Shown here: positions 16,218 to 24,208 of the stretch, in pieces
Layout of the letters: each line of letters opens with the position of its first letter
Numbering within the stretch: position 1 is the stretch's first letter
Assembly: GCA_041744575.1 (NCBI GenBank)
Contig: JBGTKP010000058.1
Location: 1 to 26,501 of the forward strand
Source: JTS-RE37 sp041744575
GTDB lineage: Bacteria; Bacteroidota; Bacteroidia; Flavobacteriales; Flavobacteriaceae
Length of the DNA: 26,501 bases
Direction of reading: 5' to 3'
Notes under the pieces: generated by a model
The model's input: only the letters and a program-made list of their open reading frames with translations
Told to the model about the DNA's origin: nothing
Databases searched by the model: none
Made by a program: the position numbers and the translations under genes

Positions 16218-17204
16218 TTATTCCACCGCCATGCGGCTTTTCTTTTTCTGTTCGATGGTATTCATGATAGCGGGAGCATGTATCCGCGAATTCTCTATAA
16301 ACCATTTATGGGTTTCCATTCCGCCGCAGATCACCCCCGCCAAATACAGCCCATCCACATTGGTTTCCATGGTCTCCTGATTGTAATCCGGCAACCTTTT
16401 GTCATCATCGGAAAGGAGAATTCCCAGGCTTTCAAGAAAAGTAAAATCCGGCATGTACCCCGTCAGTGCCAACACAAAGTCGTTCTCCAGCCGCACCACT
16501 CCCTCCGGGCTGAGAAGGAGCAGGGATTCAGGAGTAATGGCACTGACCACGGTATTAAAATAGGCCTTAATACTCCCTTCTTCGATTCTGTTGATAATGT
16601 CAGGGCGGACCCAGTATTTTACCCGCCTGCCAACCTCAGGACCACGGATGATCAAGGTGACCTCGGCCCCTTTTCTCCAGCACTCGAGGGCGGCATCGAT
16701 GGCAGAGTTACTACCTCCGACTACCGCCAGTTTCTGACTGGCGTAATAATGAGGATCCTTATAGTAATGGGCTACTTTCGGCAAATCCTCCCCCGGCACA
16801 TTGATGGTATTAGGCAGATCATAAAACCCGGTGGCAACGATTACATTTTGCGCTTGATAGTGCTGCTTTTCGGACAAAACCTGAAAATGACCCTCCTGCT
16901 TCCGGACTTCCATCACTTTTTCAAAAAGATGTATTCTCAGCTCATTTGAGGTAACAATGCGACGGTAGTATTCAAGCGCTTCATTGCGTTTTGGTTTGGC
17001 CTCTTTACTAATAAAGGGAATATTGTCTATTTCCAACCGCTCGGAAGAAGAAAAAAACTGCATATTCACCGGATAGTTGAACAGGGAGTTCACGATGGGG
17101 CCCTTTTCCAAAATGAGGTATTTAAAACCTCTTTTTTTGGCCTCAAGGCCACATGCGATCCCTATAGGACCCCCACCGATGATCAGGACATCTAAAACTT
17201 CCAT
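16218..17204 (-). CDS. YpdA-family flavoprotein (putative bacillithiol disulfide reductase)
   Basis: A 328-residue two-dinucleotide-binding flavoprotein related to thioredoxin reductase. The FAD site is GGGPIG (10-15), the NADPH site is GGSNSA (163-168), and a second FAD segment is GLYLAG near the C-terminus. There is no CxxC redox pair. YpdA is held to reduce bacillithiol disulfide with NADPH in Firmicutes, and Bacteroidota also make bacillithiol. In the staphylococcal protein Cys14 of the GGGPCG motif is reported as needed; here residue 14 is Ile, so the mechanism or substrate may differ. Its start overlaps the stop of rpe by one base (TAATG) and the peptidase gene begins right after it, so all three form one operon. 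Confidence 0.85.
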   Translation of the reverse strand: MEVLDVLIIGGGPIGIACGLEAKKRGFKYLILEKGPIVNSLFNYPVNMQFFSSSERLEIDNIPFISKEAKPKRNEALEYYRRIVTSNELRIHLFEKVMEVRKQEGHFQVLSEKQHYQAQNVIVATGFYDLPNTINVPGEDLPKVAHYYKDPHYYASQKLAVVGGSNSAIDAALECWRKGAEVTLIIRGPEVGRRVKYWVRPDIINRIEEGSIKAYFNTVVSAITPESLLLLSPEGVVRLENDFVLALTGYMPDFTFLESLGILLSDDDKRLPDYNQETMETNVDGLYLAGVICGGMETHKWFIENSRIHAPAIMNTIEQKKKSRMAVE

Positions 17205-17863
17205 TAGCCGGTGAGCTGTTTTAATTCCAGGATGGTTTTTACTGGATCCTTACTTCTAAAAATAAAGCTCCCTGCGACGAGTACGTCAGCACCTTCCGAG
17301 ATCAGTTTTTCTGCATTATCCAGTCCAACACCACCATCTATTTCGATAAGGGTTTTCGCACCCCTGGCCTGTATAAGCGCTTTCAGTTCTTTTAGTTTGC
17401 TGAAGGTATTTTCTATAAAAGACTGACCTCCAAAGCCCGGATTGACACTCATCAGGCATACAAGGTCTATGTCCCTGATCGTGTCATGGAGCAATGAAAC
17501 ACTGGAATGAGGGTTCAGGGCCACCCCTGCAAGCATTCCCTCTGCCTTGATGGCCTGCAGGGTACTGTGCAGATGGGTAGTGGCTTCGTAATGCACAGTG
17601 AGAACATAAGCGCCCAAACCGGCAAAGGTCTTGATGTACCTGTCAGGATCAACGATCATCAGGTGCACATCAAGCGGTTTGGTGGCATGGCTTGCAATGG
17701 CACTGATCACCGGAAACCCATAGGAGATATTAGGTACAAACAGTCCGTCCATAACATCGATATGATGCCAGTCCGCCATACTCCGGTTGACCATTTCCAC
17801 GTCTCTTTGTAAATTGCCGAAATCGGCTGCAAGGAGTGAGGGTGCAATTTTAATGGATGACAT
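17204..17863 (-). CDS. rpe: Ribulose-phosphate 3-epimerase
   Basis: Interconverts D-ribulose 5-phosphate and D-xylulose 5-phosphate in the pentose phosphate pathway. It is a 219-residue TIM barrel with all four metal ligands in the usual places: His34 and Asp36 (HHIDVMDG), His67 (DVHLMI) and Asp176 (EIDGGVG). Phosphate-binding residues are in the NPGFGGQSF loop (141-149). It is the first gene of an operon with the ypdA-like and isoaspartyl-peptidase genes. A TAnnTTTG -7 box lies 28 bases upstream of its ATG. Confidence 0.96.
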   Translation of the reverse strand: MSSIKIAPSLLAADFGNLQRDVEMVNRSMADWHHIDVMDGLFVPNISYGFPVISAIASHATKPLDVHLMIVDPDRYIKTFAGLGAYVLTVHYEATTHLHSTLQAIKAEGMLAGVALNPHSSVSLLHDTIRDIDLVCLMSVNPGFGGQSFIENTFSKLKELKALIQARGAKTLIEIDGGVGLDNAEKLISEGADVLVAGSFIFRSKDPVKTILELKQLTG

Positions 17864-17890
17864 GAATGCGAATAAAATATTTTAGTTGTA

Positions 17891-17898
17891 CAAAGATA
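17891..17898 (-). promoter_or_regulatory. -7 element for the rpe operon (TATCTTTG)
   Basis: Read on the minus strand, TATCTTTG fits the Bacteroidota -7 consensus TAnnTTTG exactly and stands 27 bases before the rpe ATG. A TTG lies upstream but only 11 bases away, shorter than the usual 17-23, so the -33 element is not convincing. Confidence 0.5.
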
Positions 17899-18022
17899 CA
17901 CATTGATGTCAAGCAGTCTCATGCATTTAGATAAGGAATGCCCCGGACCTCGTGGTATATAGTGATAGTAACTCCCGATTGCGCCTTACCCTGCTGCAGG
18001 TGGTGATGACTGCGCTTGAATA

Positions 18023-19312
18023 TCATCCCAAACCGGCAATCACCTTTAAAGCCCGGTCAATTTCTTCTTTTGAATTATAAATGTGTACGGAATGCCTTAT
18101 CCTGTCCGCTCCCGTCGATCGGGGTTGGAGCTTTTCCTTTTCCCAGAGAATGTTTTGTAATTCCGGACCCGAAATGCCCTTTACCCCGTAGGTAGTGATT
18201 CCTGCGGCCATGCTTTCATTGGTCGAGGAAAAGATGGTGACATGGCTCATCGCCTTAAGGCCCTCGCGCAGATAGGACCCCAGTTCTTTGATCCGGTCAT
18301 ACCAGACTTCCTGCCCAATAGTGTTAAAAAAGTCGACCGCGGCATCATAACCGGCCAGCAGGCCTGCATTGCCCGTACCGTTCTGCATCAACCGAAATCC
18401 ATGATCTTCCGCGTTGTCCCAGTTATAACTGGCTATGGTGGACCAGATATCGCCGGCTACTTCCTTGTCTACATATAAAAGGCCGCTTCCGGCCGGTGCC
18501 AGCATCCATTTGTGCAGGCTGGAATAATACGCATGACAGCCAATAGCCTTTACATCTACCGGGATTTGTCCCACACACTGGGCACCGTCAAGCACTGTGA
18601 AGATTCCCCGTTTTCCTGCTTCGGCACAAATCTCCCTGACCGGCAAGATCGTCCCGAAACCTGAAACCATATGCGGAATGGCGATGACCCTGGTCTTTGG
18701 CGTTACCTCCTTAAAAATAGCCTCATAGATCTCGCCCGGATCATTCGCAGGTTCCGGCATGGTGGCCTGTCTATACACACAGCCCTTCCGTTTGGCAAGC
18801 AATTGCCAGGCGCCGAAACCCCCGCCATGCTCCTGGTTGGTGTTCAGCAACTCGTCACCTTTCCTGAGATTCAGCCCCATGCCGACGTAGTTCATGCCAA
18901 ATGTGGCATTCTGGACGAGTGAAAGTTCACGGTAATCGCAATGGACGATCCCGGATAATTTCTTCCGTAAGTCCTGGTATGGAAAGTAACCCGTCAGGAG
19001 TTCCGGACCGGAACCATTTGTATAGTCAATCGTCGCGGCCTCGACATTGTAATGCAACATATGGTTGATGACTTTGTCAAGTACATACCCTGGGGAGGGT
19101 CCCATGGTCCCATTGTTAAAATAGGTTTGCCCCTCCTTTAATGGAAATTGCTTTCTTACCAATTTCCAGTAGTTTTCGTCCCGTGGGGGCTCTATTAATT
19201 TGTCCAGGGACCAATCCTTTCCGTGATCAAAGGATATCAAAGGCATCGAAAGCAATGCCATGGTACCCTGTTTTAAGAAATTCCGGCGGTGGTGTATAGA
19301 TTTCGGGTCCAA
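18023..19312 (-). CDS. Tat-exported class V aminotransferase-fold PLP protein
   Basis: A 429-residue PLP protein of aminotransferase class V (cysteine desulfurase / isopenicillin-N-epimerase-like). It has FNNGTMGP (65-72), NATFGMN (135-141), Asp242 and Gln245 in LDGAQ for the PLP ring, and Schiff-base Lys268 in SSLHKW. No loop cysteine typical of a desulfurase was recognised. The N-terminus HHRRNFLKQG followed by a hydrophobic stretch is a twin-arginine signal (R9-R10), so the folded cofactor-bearing protein is predicted to be exported. The frame opens at TTG (19312) with AGGA about 9 bases upstream; no in-frame ATG lies before the Tat motif. The substrate is unknown. It is a single gene with 166 bases to its upstream neighbour. 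Confidence 0.83.
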   Translation of the reverse strand: MDPKSIHHRRNFLKQGTMALLSMPLISFDHGKDWSLDKLIEPPRDENYWKLVRKQFPLKEGQTYFNNGTMGPSPGYVLDKVINHMLHYNVEAATIDYTNGSGPELLTGYFPYQDLRKKLSGIVHCDYRELSLVQNATFGMNYVGMGLNLRKGDELLNTNQEHGGGFGAWQLLAKRKGCVYRQATMPEPANDPGEIYEAIFKEVTPKTRVIAIPHMVSGFGTILPVREICAEAGKRGIFTVLDGAQCVGQIPVDVKAIGCHAYYSSLHKWMLAPAGSGLLYVDKEVAGDIWSTIASYNWDNAEDHGFRLMQNGTGNAGLLAGYDAAVDFFNTIGQEVWYDRIKELGSYLREGLKAMSHVTIFSSTNESMAAGITTYGVKGISGPELQNILWEKEKLQPRSTGADRIRHSVHIYNSKEEIDRALKVIAGLG

Positions 19313-19478
19313 ATGATTTATCCTTAAAGAATTACCAATAAATACCTCCTGGCCGGATTTCTTTATTGAACAGACCTGTATCCCAGGGATCTGTTAGCGG
19401 GATGACTTTTTAATTGATGGCTGCGGGCCTGCGATCGGGAAAAGCGGCGCTTTCCTGATTCCAATTACTTATGCCCCA

Positions 19479-22145
19479 TCACTTACTTTCCTCTTTTTTA
19501 CCGGCATAGTACTCGTTATCCGCATCGGCGCCGGAAAGCAGGTAGACAAAAAGATCTGCAATCTCCTTTTCATTCAGCCTGTTGAGCAGCCCGGCAGGCA
19601 TTGGGGAAATTGGTGACAGCTCTCTTTTGACCACATTCTTTTTCAGAATTTTGGTCGTATAGGAGGTATTGAAGGGATTGGGACTCAGGGTAATGGAATC
19701 TCCCACCTCGGAAATGACTTTTCCCGCTACCTTTTTTTCATCATCCATATGGAAAAGAGTATAGGCGTATTGGTCAGAGATCTCGTCATTGGGACTATAA
19801 ATAGCAAAAAGGAGGTCATACGCGCCGAATTTGGTATCGATTTGCGTCAAATCCGGGCCTGTGGCCCCACCTTCCCCCCGCATCCTGTGGCACAGGATAC
19901 AAGTGGCCGCCTGAAAAGCACGTTCCCCATCGGCAAGCGTGCCTTTATACCCTTGCAGGCCTCCGCCCCAAAGCATATCACCCATATCGGCACCGGTATA
20001 GGTCCCTCCGGGACCTATGGGTTGCGGCAGATCGGCAACGGCATCCGAAGGTGAGTACACCCCGGATAATTCCTCATACCGCTCCTTGTCCTTTTCAGGG
20101 ACATGGGTCATTGCGGTAAGCCGGACATTCTCCATACAGGCCTTGAAACTCATTCCGCCTTTGGCACTCATTACATCATAAAACCATTGAAAATAATCCT
20201 CTCTCAGGGCCGGGGTCCATCCAAAATCGGCGTGGCTGATAAGGACGCCATAGTAAATGGCCTCACTTGGCGGCATTTTTTCAATTACTTCCCTGATAAG
20301 CGGCCCGTATTGTTCGCTCCGCATGGTGGTTTCTTCCGAGAGCATCTGTTTGTTGATAACCGTTTTCTCCTGGGTGTGTTTTTTCAGGAGGCCACTGAGG
20401 GTGGCGGTAATACCATCGGCCTTTAGAAATAATAATAATTGCGCCATCTCCCTCGTCAGATCGTTGCTGTCATTTGGGAAATGAGGTGTAATTTTGCGGA
20501 CCACCATCCGACTGTGCCTTTCATCAGGTGTTCCCATCCGGATCCCTAACAGTGAATAACAGCGCAGGAGGTCTATCTGTTGTGGCTCAGATAATTTGTT
20601 CCATGCAACCTGTTCAAGTTTTTCTATGACTTTTCCCTGTATGTCGCTTGTTCCCTGATGGGCCAGGGCGATTGCGCCCTCTATGAGTTTGATCGGATCC
20701 GTTTCGTTAAAGAATTTTGCCTCCCAGGTCTGCACAGGTTGATGTTCGAGAGCCACGCGTGAGGCATATCTAATAAATCGGTCGCTGTGGGCGAGGTTAT
20801 CCCAGGCCATTGAGACGGCCTTTTCTGAGACTTCTGTGTGAAATTTTTCGATTTCCCTGCGAAGGTTTCTCAATGCGGTGTACTCTTTATTTTCTGCAGG
20901 AGGCGCAGCGTTTTTCACCTCACCTTTATATCGTAACCGGTAAAGATGGGAATCAAGGCCCCTGCCCCCGGTCGCAAAATACAGATGCCCATCGGCTCCG
21001 GCGATCATGTCAGTCAGCGGGAGGGGTGTACCCGTAAGAAATTCTTCGCGTTCCCCTGTATAGCTACTGCCACTGGCCTGCAAGTTGATAAAGTAAACCG
21101 TACCGAAACTCCAGTCCATAATAAACAGGCCATTTTTATATTTGGACGGAAAGCCCAGTTTGGCACCGCTCAGTACGGCAGTCGGGGACCCTTGTTCCAG
21201 ATTATGCACAGCCGGAAGGTTATCCGGGTAATAAGCAGGCCATTTTCCTGAACCGGTTCGCCATCCGTATTCACTGCCACTGGTCGCATGACAGATACGG
21301 GTTGGGCGGTACCAGGGCATTCCAATGTCCCACTCCATATCCGCATCATAGGTAAATAATTCTCCATCCTGATTAAACGCGATATCAAAAGGGTTTCGAT
21401 ACCCCGCAGAAATCAGTTCCCACTGGGTGCCTTTCGGGTCGAATCTGGCAATCCAACCACCCGGGGCAAGGATGTCATTCGCATGTCCCCTGGCATCCAG
21501 ATAAGGCTTAAAAAGGTTGTCCTCGCCCCAGTTATTTGGGACCCGGCTGTTCTGTTTTACTTTCTCAGGAAGCAGGGTATGGTTTCCTGCAATAAAATAA
21601 AGTTGCTTCCCGTCCGGACTCAAGGTAAAACTATGAGGCCCGTGTTCTCCTTCGCCTTCCAGTTTCAGGAGCATATCAATGGTATCGAGGGTACCGTCAC
21701 TATTGGCATCTGTTATCCGGTATACCCCGCTGCTCCGTTCCTCTTCATCGGGGATTTCATCGTCCCAGCTTTTGTTCACCGCTACGTATAAAGCATCAAA
21801 GGCCCAAAACAACCCATGTGCTTCGCCAATTTCGAGTGGCAACGCCTTCACGTCGTTTTCCTCCAGGACCTCTCCCATGGCAGGGGTTTTAAAACTATAG
21901 ATCTTCCCATGCTGGTCGCAGGCGTACATGGTCCCGTTTGGAGCTTCTGCAAGGGCTACCCAGGAGCCCTGCTCATGCATACTTGGATGATACAAAGAAT
22001 CCAACTCAAAGCCGTCAGGGAGCTGAAATTCAATTGGCACGACGGGTTCCATCTGCGTCTGGGCGCTATCTTTCCCGTTATTACAGGAAGCCAGAAGTAT
22101 CAGAACCACGGATAAGCCGAAGATCTCAGATGTGTTTATTGACAT
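19479..22145 (-). CDS. Lipoprotein: sugar-dehydrogenase-like propeller, helical repeats, cytochrome c
   Basis: An 888-residue lipoprotein with lipobox LASC (Cys21). Residues about 35-420 form a beta propeller like L-sorbosone/glucose dehydrogenases and membrane-bound-dehydrogenase-type proteins, with GYRNPFDIAFNQDGELFTYDADMEWD, SGSEYGWR and LTDMIAGADGHLYFATGG. Residues about 430-700 are helical, HEAT-like. The C-terminal part has one c-type heme site CILCH (749-753) preceded by GERAFQAAT, and Met849 in PMPAGL as probable axial ligand. Such fusions are common in Planctomycetes and Bacteroidota, and are presumed to pass electrons from an oxidised sugar or alcohol to a heme. PQQ use and substrate are not shown by the sequence. 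It follows the VOC gene by 44 bases on the same strand, so the two may be cotranscribed. Confidence 0.85.
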   Translation of the reverse strand: MSINTSEIFGLSVVLILLASCNNGKDSAQTQMEPVVPIEFQLPDGFELDSLYHPSMHEQGSWVALAEAPNGTMYACDQHGKIYSFKTPAMGEVLEENDVKALPLEIGEAHGLFWAFDALYVAVNKSWDDEIPDEEERSSGVYRITDANSDGTLDTIDMLLKLEGEGEHGPHSFTLSPDGKQLYFIAGNHTLLPEKVKQNSRVPNNWGEDNLFKPYLDARGHANDILAPGGWIARFDPKGTQWELISAGYRNPFDIAFNQDGELFTYDADMEWDIGMPWYRPTRICHATSGSEYGWRTGSGKWPAYYPDNLPAVHNLEQGSPTAVLSGAKLGFPSKYKNGLFIMDWSFGTVYFINLQASGSSYTGEREEFLTGTPLPLTDMIAGADGHLYFATGGRGLDSHLYRLRYKGEVKNAAPPAENKEYTALRNLRREIEKFHTEVSEKAVSMAWDNLAHSDRFIRYASRVALEHQPVQTWEAKFFNETDPIKLIEGAIALAHQGTSDIQGKVIEKLEQVAWNKLSEPQQIDLLRCYSLLGIRMGTPDERHSRMVVRKITPHFPNDSNDLTREMAQLLLFLKADGITATLSGLLKKHTQEKTVINKQMLSEETTMRSEQYGPLIREVIEKMPPSEAIYYGVLISHADFGWTPALREDYFQWFYDVMSAKGGMSFKACMENVRLTAMTHVPEKDKERYEELSGVYSPSDAVADLPQPIGPGGTYTGADMGDMLWGGGLQGYKGTLADGERAFQAATCILCHRMRGEGGATGPDLTQIDTKFGAYDLLFAIYSPNDEISDQYAYTLFHMDDEKKVAGKVISEVGDSITLSPNPFNTSYTTKILKKNVVKRELSPISPMPAGLLNRLNEKEIADLFVYLLSGADADNEYYAGKKEESK

Positions 22146-22189
22146 GGGATTGTTGGTTTATAGTACATAAATATAGAAAAAGAAGTCGG

Positions 22190-22687
22190 TTATTGGATAA
22201 GAGCCAGCAAAGATTCAAGGCTCAGCGGGCGTGTATACATTTCTGGCGCACCATCCTCCTGGCGCGGCCATGATGAAGCCGGTCGATCCCAATAAAGTTC
22301 TACCCCGTTTCCATCAGGGTCATCCAGGTAAAGCGCTTCGGACACTCCGTGATCCGCCGAACCAGTGAGCGGATAAGCAGACTGCAATAGCCGGTTACAG
22401 ACCACAGCGAGATCTTTGCGGTCCGGATAGGCAATGGCTGTATGGAACAGGCCCACGGAATGCCTGGGTGCCGGTTCCGCATTTTTGCTGTACCATACAT
22501 TCAAACCCATATGATGATGGTATCCGCCTGCAGCTATAAATACAGCCTCTTCCCCATAACGCTTGGTGATCCTGAATCCCAGCAGACCGCAATAAAACGC
22601 AACTGAACGTTCAAGATCCGAAACTTTAAGGTGGATATGTCCAATTCGGGCTCCTTCCGGGATCTGATAGAAATCGTCAGGTACCAT
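22190..22687 (-). CDS. VOC-family protein (glyoxalase/extradiol dioxygenase-like)
   Basis: From the ATG at 22687 the protein has 165 residues, cytoplasmic, a pair of VOC beta-alpha-beta-beta-beta modules. It begins IGHIHLKVSDLERSVAFYCGLLGF (His17 is the first metal-ligand position), then GYHHHMGLN, LFHTAIAYP (His82) and DDPDGNGVELYWDRP (Glu in GVELYW). This resembles the N-terminal half of CatE-type catechol-2,3-dioxygenase-like proteins, but it is too short for the whole enzyme. Isomerase, lyase or dioxygenase roles are all possible. A TTG start at 22714 would add nine residues and is less likely. A TAnnTTTG box (TAAATTTG) lies at 22745-22752 on the minus strand. Confidence 0.8.
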   Translation of the reverse strand: MVPDDFYQIPEGARIGHIHLKVSDLERSVAFYCGLLGFRITKRYGEEAVFIAAGGYHHHMGLNVWYSKNAEPAPRHSVGLFHTAIAYPDRKDLAVVCNRLLQSAYPLTGSADHGVSEALYLDDPDGNGVELYWDRPASSWPRQEDGAPEMYTRPLSLESLLALIQ

Positions 22688-22828
22688 ATCATCCTGTTTT
22701 GTCAAAAGGTACAAAGGATTTATGATTCAGGGATCAGTATCAAACAAATTTACCCCTTCAACCAATAACATAGGACAGAGCCAAAAGCCGCCCATTGGCG
22801 CCTTCTGCGGTCAAATTAAGGCATAAAA

Positions 22829-22853
22829 AAACTCCGGTAATCAGCCGGAGTTT
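22829..22853 (-). terminator. Intrinsic terminator after rpoD
   Basis: Stem aaactccgg (22829-22837) pairs with ccggagttt (22845-22853) around a 7-base loop. On the minus strand it is followed by TTTTTTAT. It stands about 130 bases past the rpoD stop and before the VOC gene, so it closes the rpoD transcript. Confidence 0.85.
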
Positions 22854-22982
22854 ATTCATCAATCAAAAAACGAACAGTCATGATAAACTGTTGTTACGGT
22901 AGACAATTTACAATATTTATACCATAAATCCAATTTATGGAAATTTTAACGATATACAACTGGGGAAATCACCCCGAAAGGC

Positions 22983-23846
22983 CTATCCCAGATAGGTTTT
23001 AAGGATCTTACTCCTGGAGGTATGTTTTAACCTTCGGATTGCTTTTTCCTTTATCTGCCTTACACGTTCTCGTGTCAGGTCAAAGGTTTCCCCAATTTCT
23101 TCAAGGGTCATGGAATGTTGTCCGGCCAGACCGAAATACAGTCGAATGACATCTGCTTCCCTGGGTGTTAGCGTCTCCAGCGCCCTTTCTATTTCAGTTC
23201 TGAGCGATTCATGGAGCAGGTCCTTGTCAGGATTCGGTGACTCCCCGCTACGTAAAACATCGTAAAGATTGGAGTCCTCCCCATCAATCAGCGGAGCATC
23301 CATTGATACGTGCCTGCCGGAGTTTTTAAGGGATTGTTTAACGTCCTCGACGGTCATATCGAGTTCTTTGGCAATTTCTTCGGCAGAAGGTACCCGTTCA
23401 TGTGCCTGTTCCAAAAAGGCAAAGGTCTTATTGATCTTATTTATGGAACCAATTTTATTGAGGGGCAGACGTACGATCCTGGACTGTTCGGCAAGGGCCT
23501 GTAAAATGGACTGCCTGATCCACCAAACGGCATAGGAAATAAATTTAAATCCCCTGGTTTCATCAAAGCGCTGTGCTGCTTTGATCAGGCCAAGATTTCC
23601 TTCATTGATCAAATCGGGGAGCGTAAGACCCTGATTCTGATACTGTTTGGCTACCGAAACCACAAAACGGAGGTTGGCTTTGGTCAATTTTTCAAGAGCA
23701 GCCTGATCGCCTGCCTTGATTCGTTGTGCCAGTTCCACTTCCTCATCCGCTGTAATAAGGTCTACCTTGCCGATTTCCTGCAAGTACTTATCCAGGGACG
23801 CGGTCTCCCGATTGGTAACCTGTTTTGTAATCTTGAGTTGTCTCAT
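22983..23846 (-). CDS. rpoD: Primary sigma factor RpoD/SigA
   Basis: Housekeeping sigma factor. The 287-residue length and lack of region 1.1 are typical for Bacteroidota. Region 1.2 (DKYLQEIGKVDLITADEE) is followed by region 2 with LRFVVSVAKQYQ, the LPDLINEGNLGLIKA core-binding and -10-recognition segment, and FISYAVWWIRQSI. Then come region 3 and region 4 with a helix-turn-helix (MTLEEIGETFDLTRERVRQI) ending in KAIRRLKH. Bacteroidota RpoD reads the TTG / TAnnTTTG promoters that were looked for elsewhere in this window. The gene follows pnp in the same direction, but a terminator at 24154-24187 separates them. Confidence 0.97.
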   Translation of the reverse strand: MRQLKITKQVTNRETASLDKYLQEIGKVDLITADEEVELAQRIKAGDQAALEKLTKANLRFVVSVAKQYQNQGLTLPDLINEGNLGLIKAAQRFDETRGFKFISYAVWWIRQSILQALAEQSRIVRLPLNKIGSINKINKTFAFLEQAHERVPSAEEIAKELDMTVEDVKQSLKNSGRHVSMDAPLIDGEDSNLYDVLRSGESPNPDKDLLHESLRTEIERALETLTPREADVIRLYFGLAGQHSMTLEEIGETFDLTRERVRQIKEKAIRRLKHTSRSKILKTYLG

Positions 23847-24208
23847 CTAAATTTCCTTTCTGTTAAGTTCAAAGTGCATAGACTGCATATATACTTATAC
23901 GTAAAAAAGTTGTAAATGTTACAAAGAGGCCCTAATATTTTGATTTCCTTGTTTTTTGACGGTATTTTTCGATAAACGGTCGGTCGGGGAGCGCCGTATT
24001 GCTTCATCATCAAGCTTTTGGCAGCATCCGTTATGTTCCCATGTCCTCTGTTGATCCTTCCATATTTTATTATTCCAGGACCGTAAACCGTTGTAGTTTC
24101 ATATATCAAAAACATTCGGGATCATATTACTATTGATAAGACCTCAAAGCATAAAAAAAGTCCTGATTATATTATCAGGACTTTTTTAGTGGCCATTACT
24201 TCCGGAGG
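23847..24208. other. Intergenic region between pnp and rpoD
   Basis: About 360 bases hold the pnp terminator and, presumably, the rpoD promoter. A minus-strand frame of 90 codons spans most of it but runs into rpoD in another frame and resembles no known protein. No TAnnTTTG element upstream of rpoD was found. The stretch 23864-23930 is A+T-rich and is where the promoter is most likely. Confidence 0.4.
24154..24187 (-). terminator. Intrinsic terminator after pnp
   Basis: Stem aaaaaagtcctgat (24154-24167) pairs with atcaggactttttt (24174-24187) around a 6-base loop. A run of T follows on either strand, so it may stop transcription both ways. It lies 21 bases past the pnp stop codon. Confidence 0.9.

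Noticed and set aside
23843..24115. Minus-strand 90-codon frame between rpoD and pnp
   Set aside because: It overlaps the rpoD start in another frame, shows no recognisable family and sits where the rpoD promoter should be.
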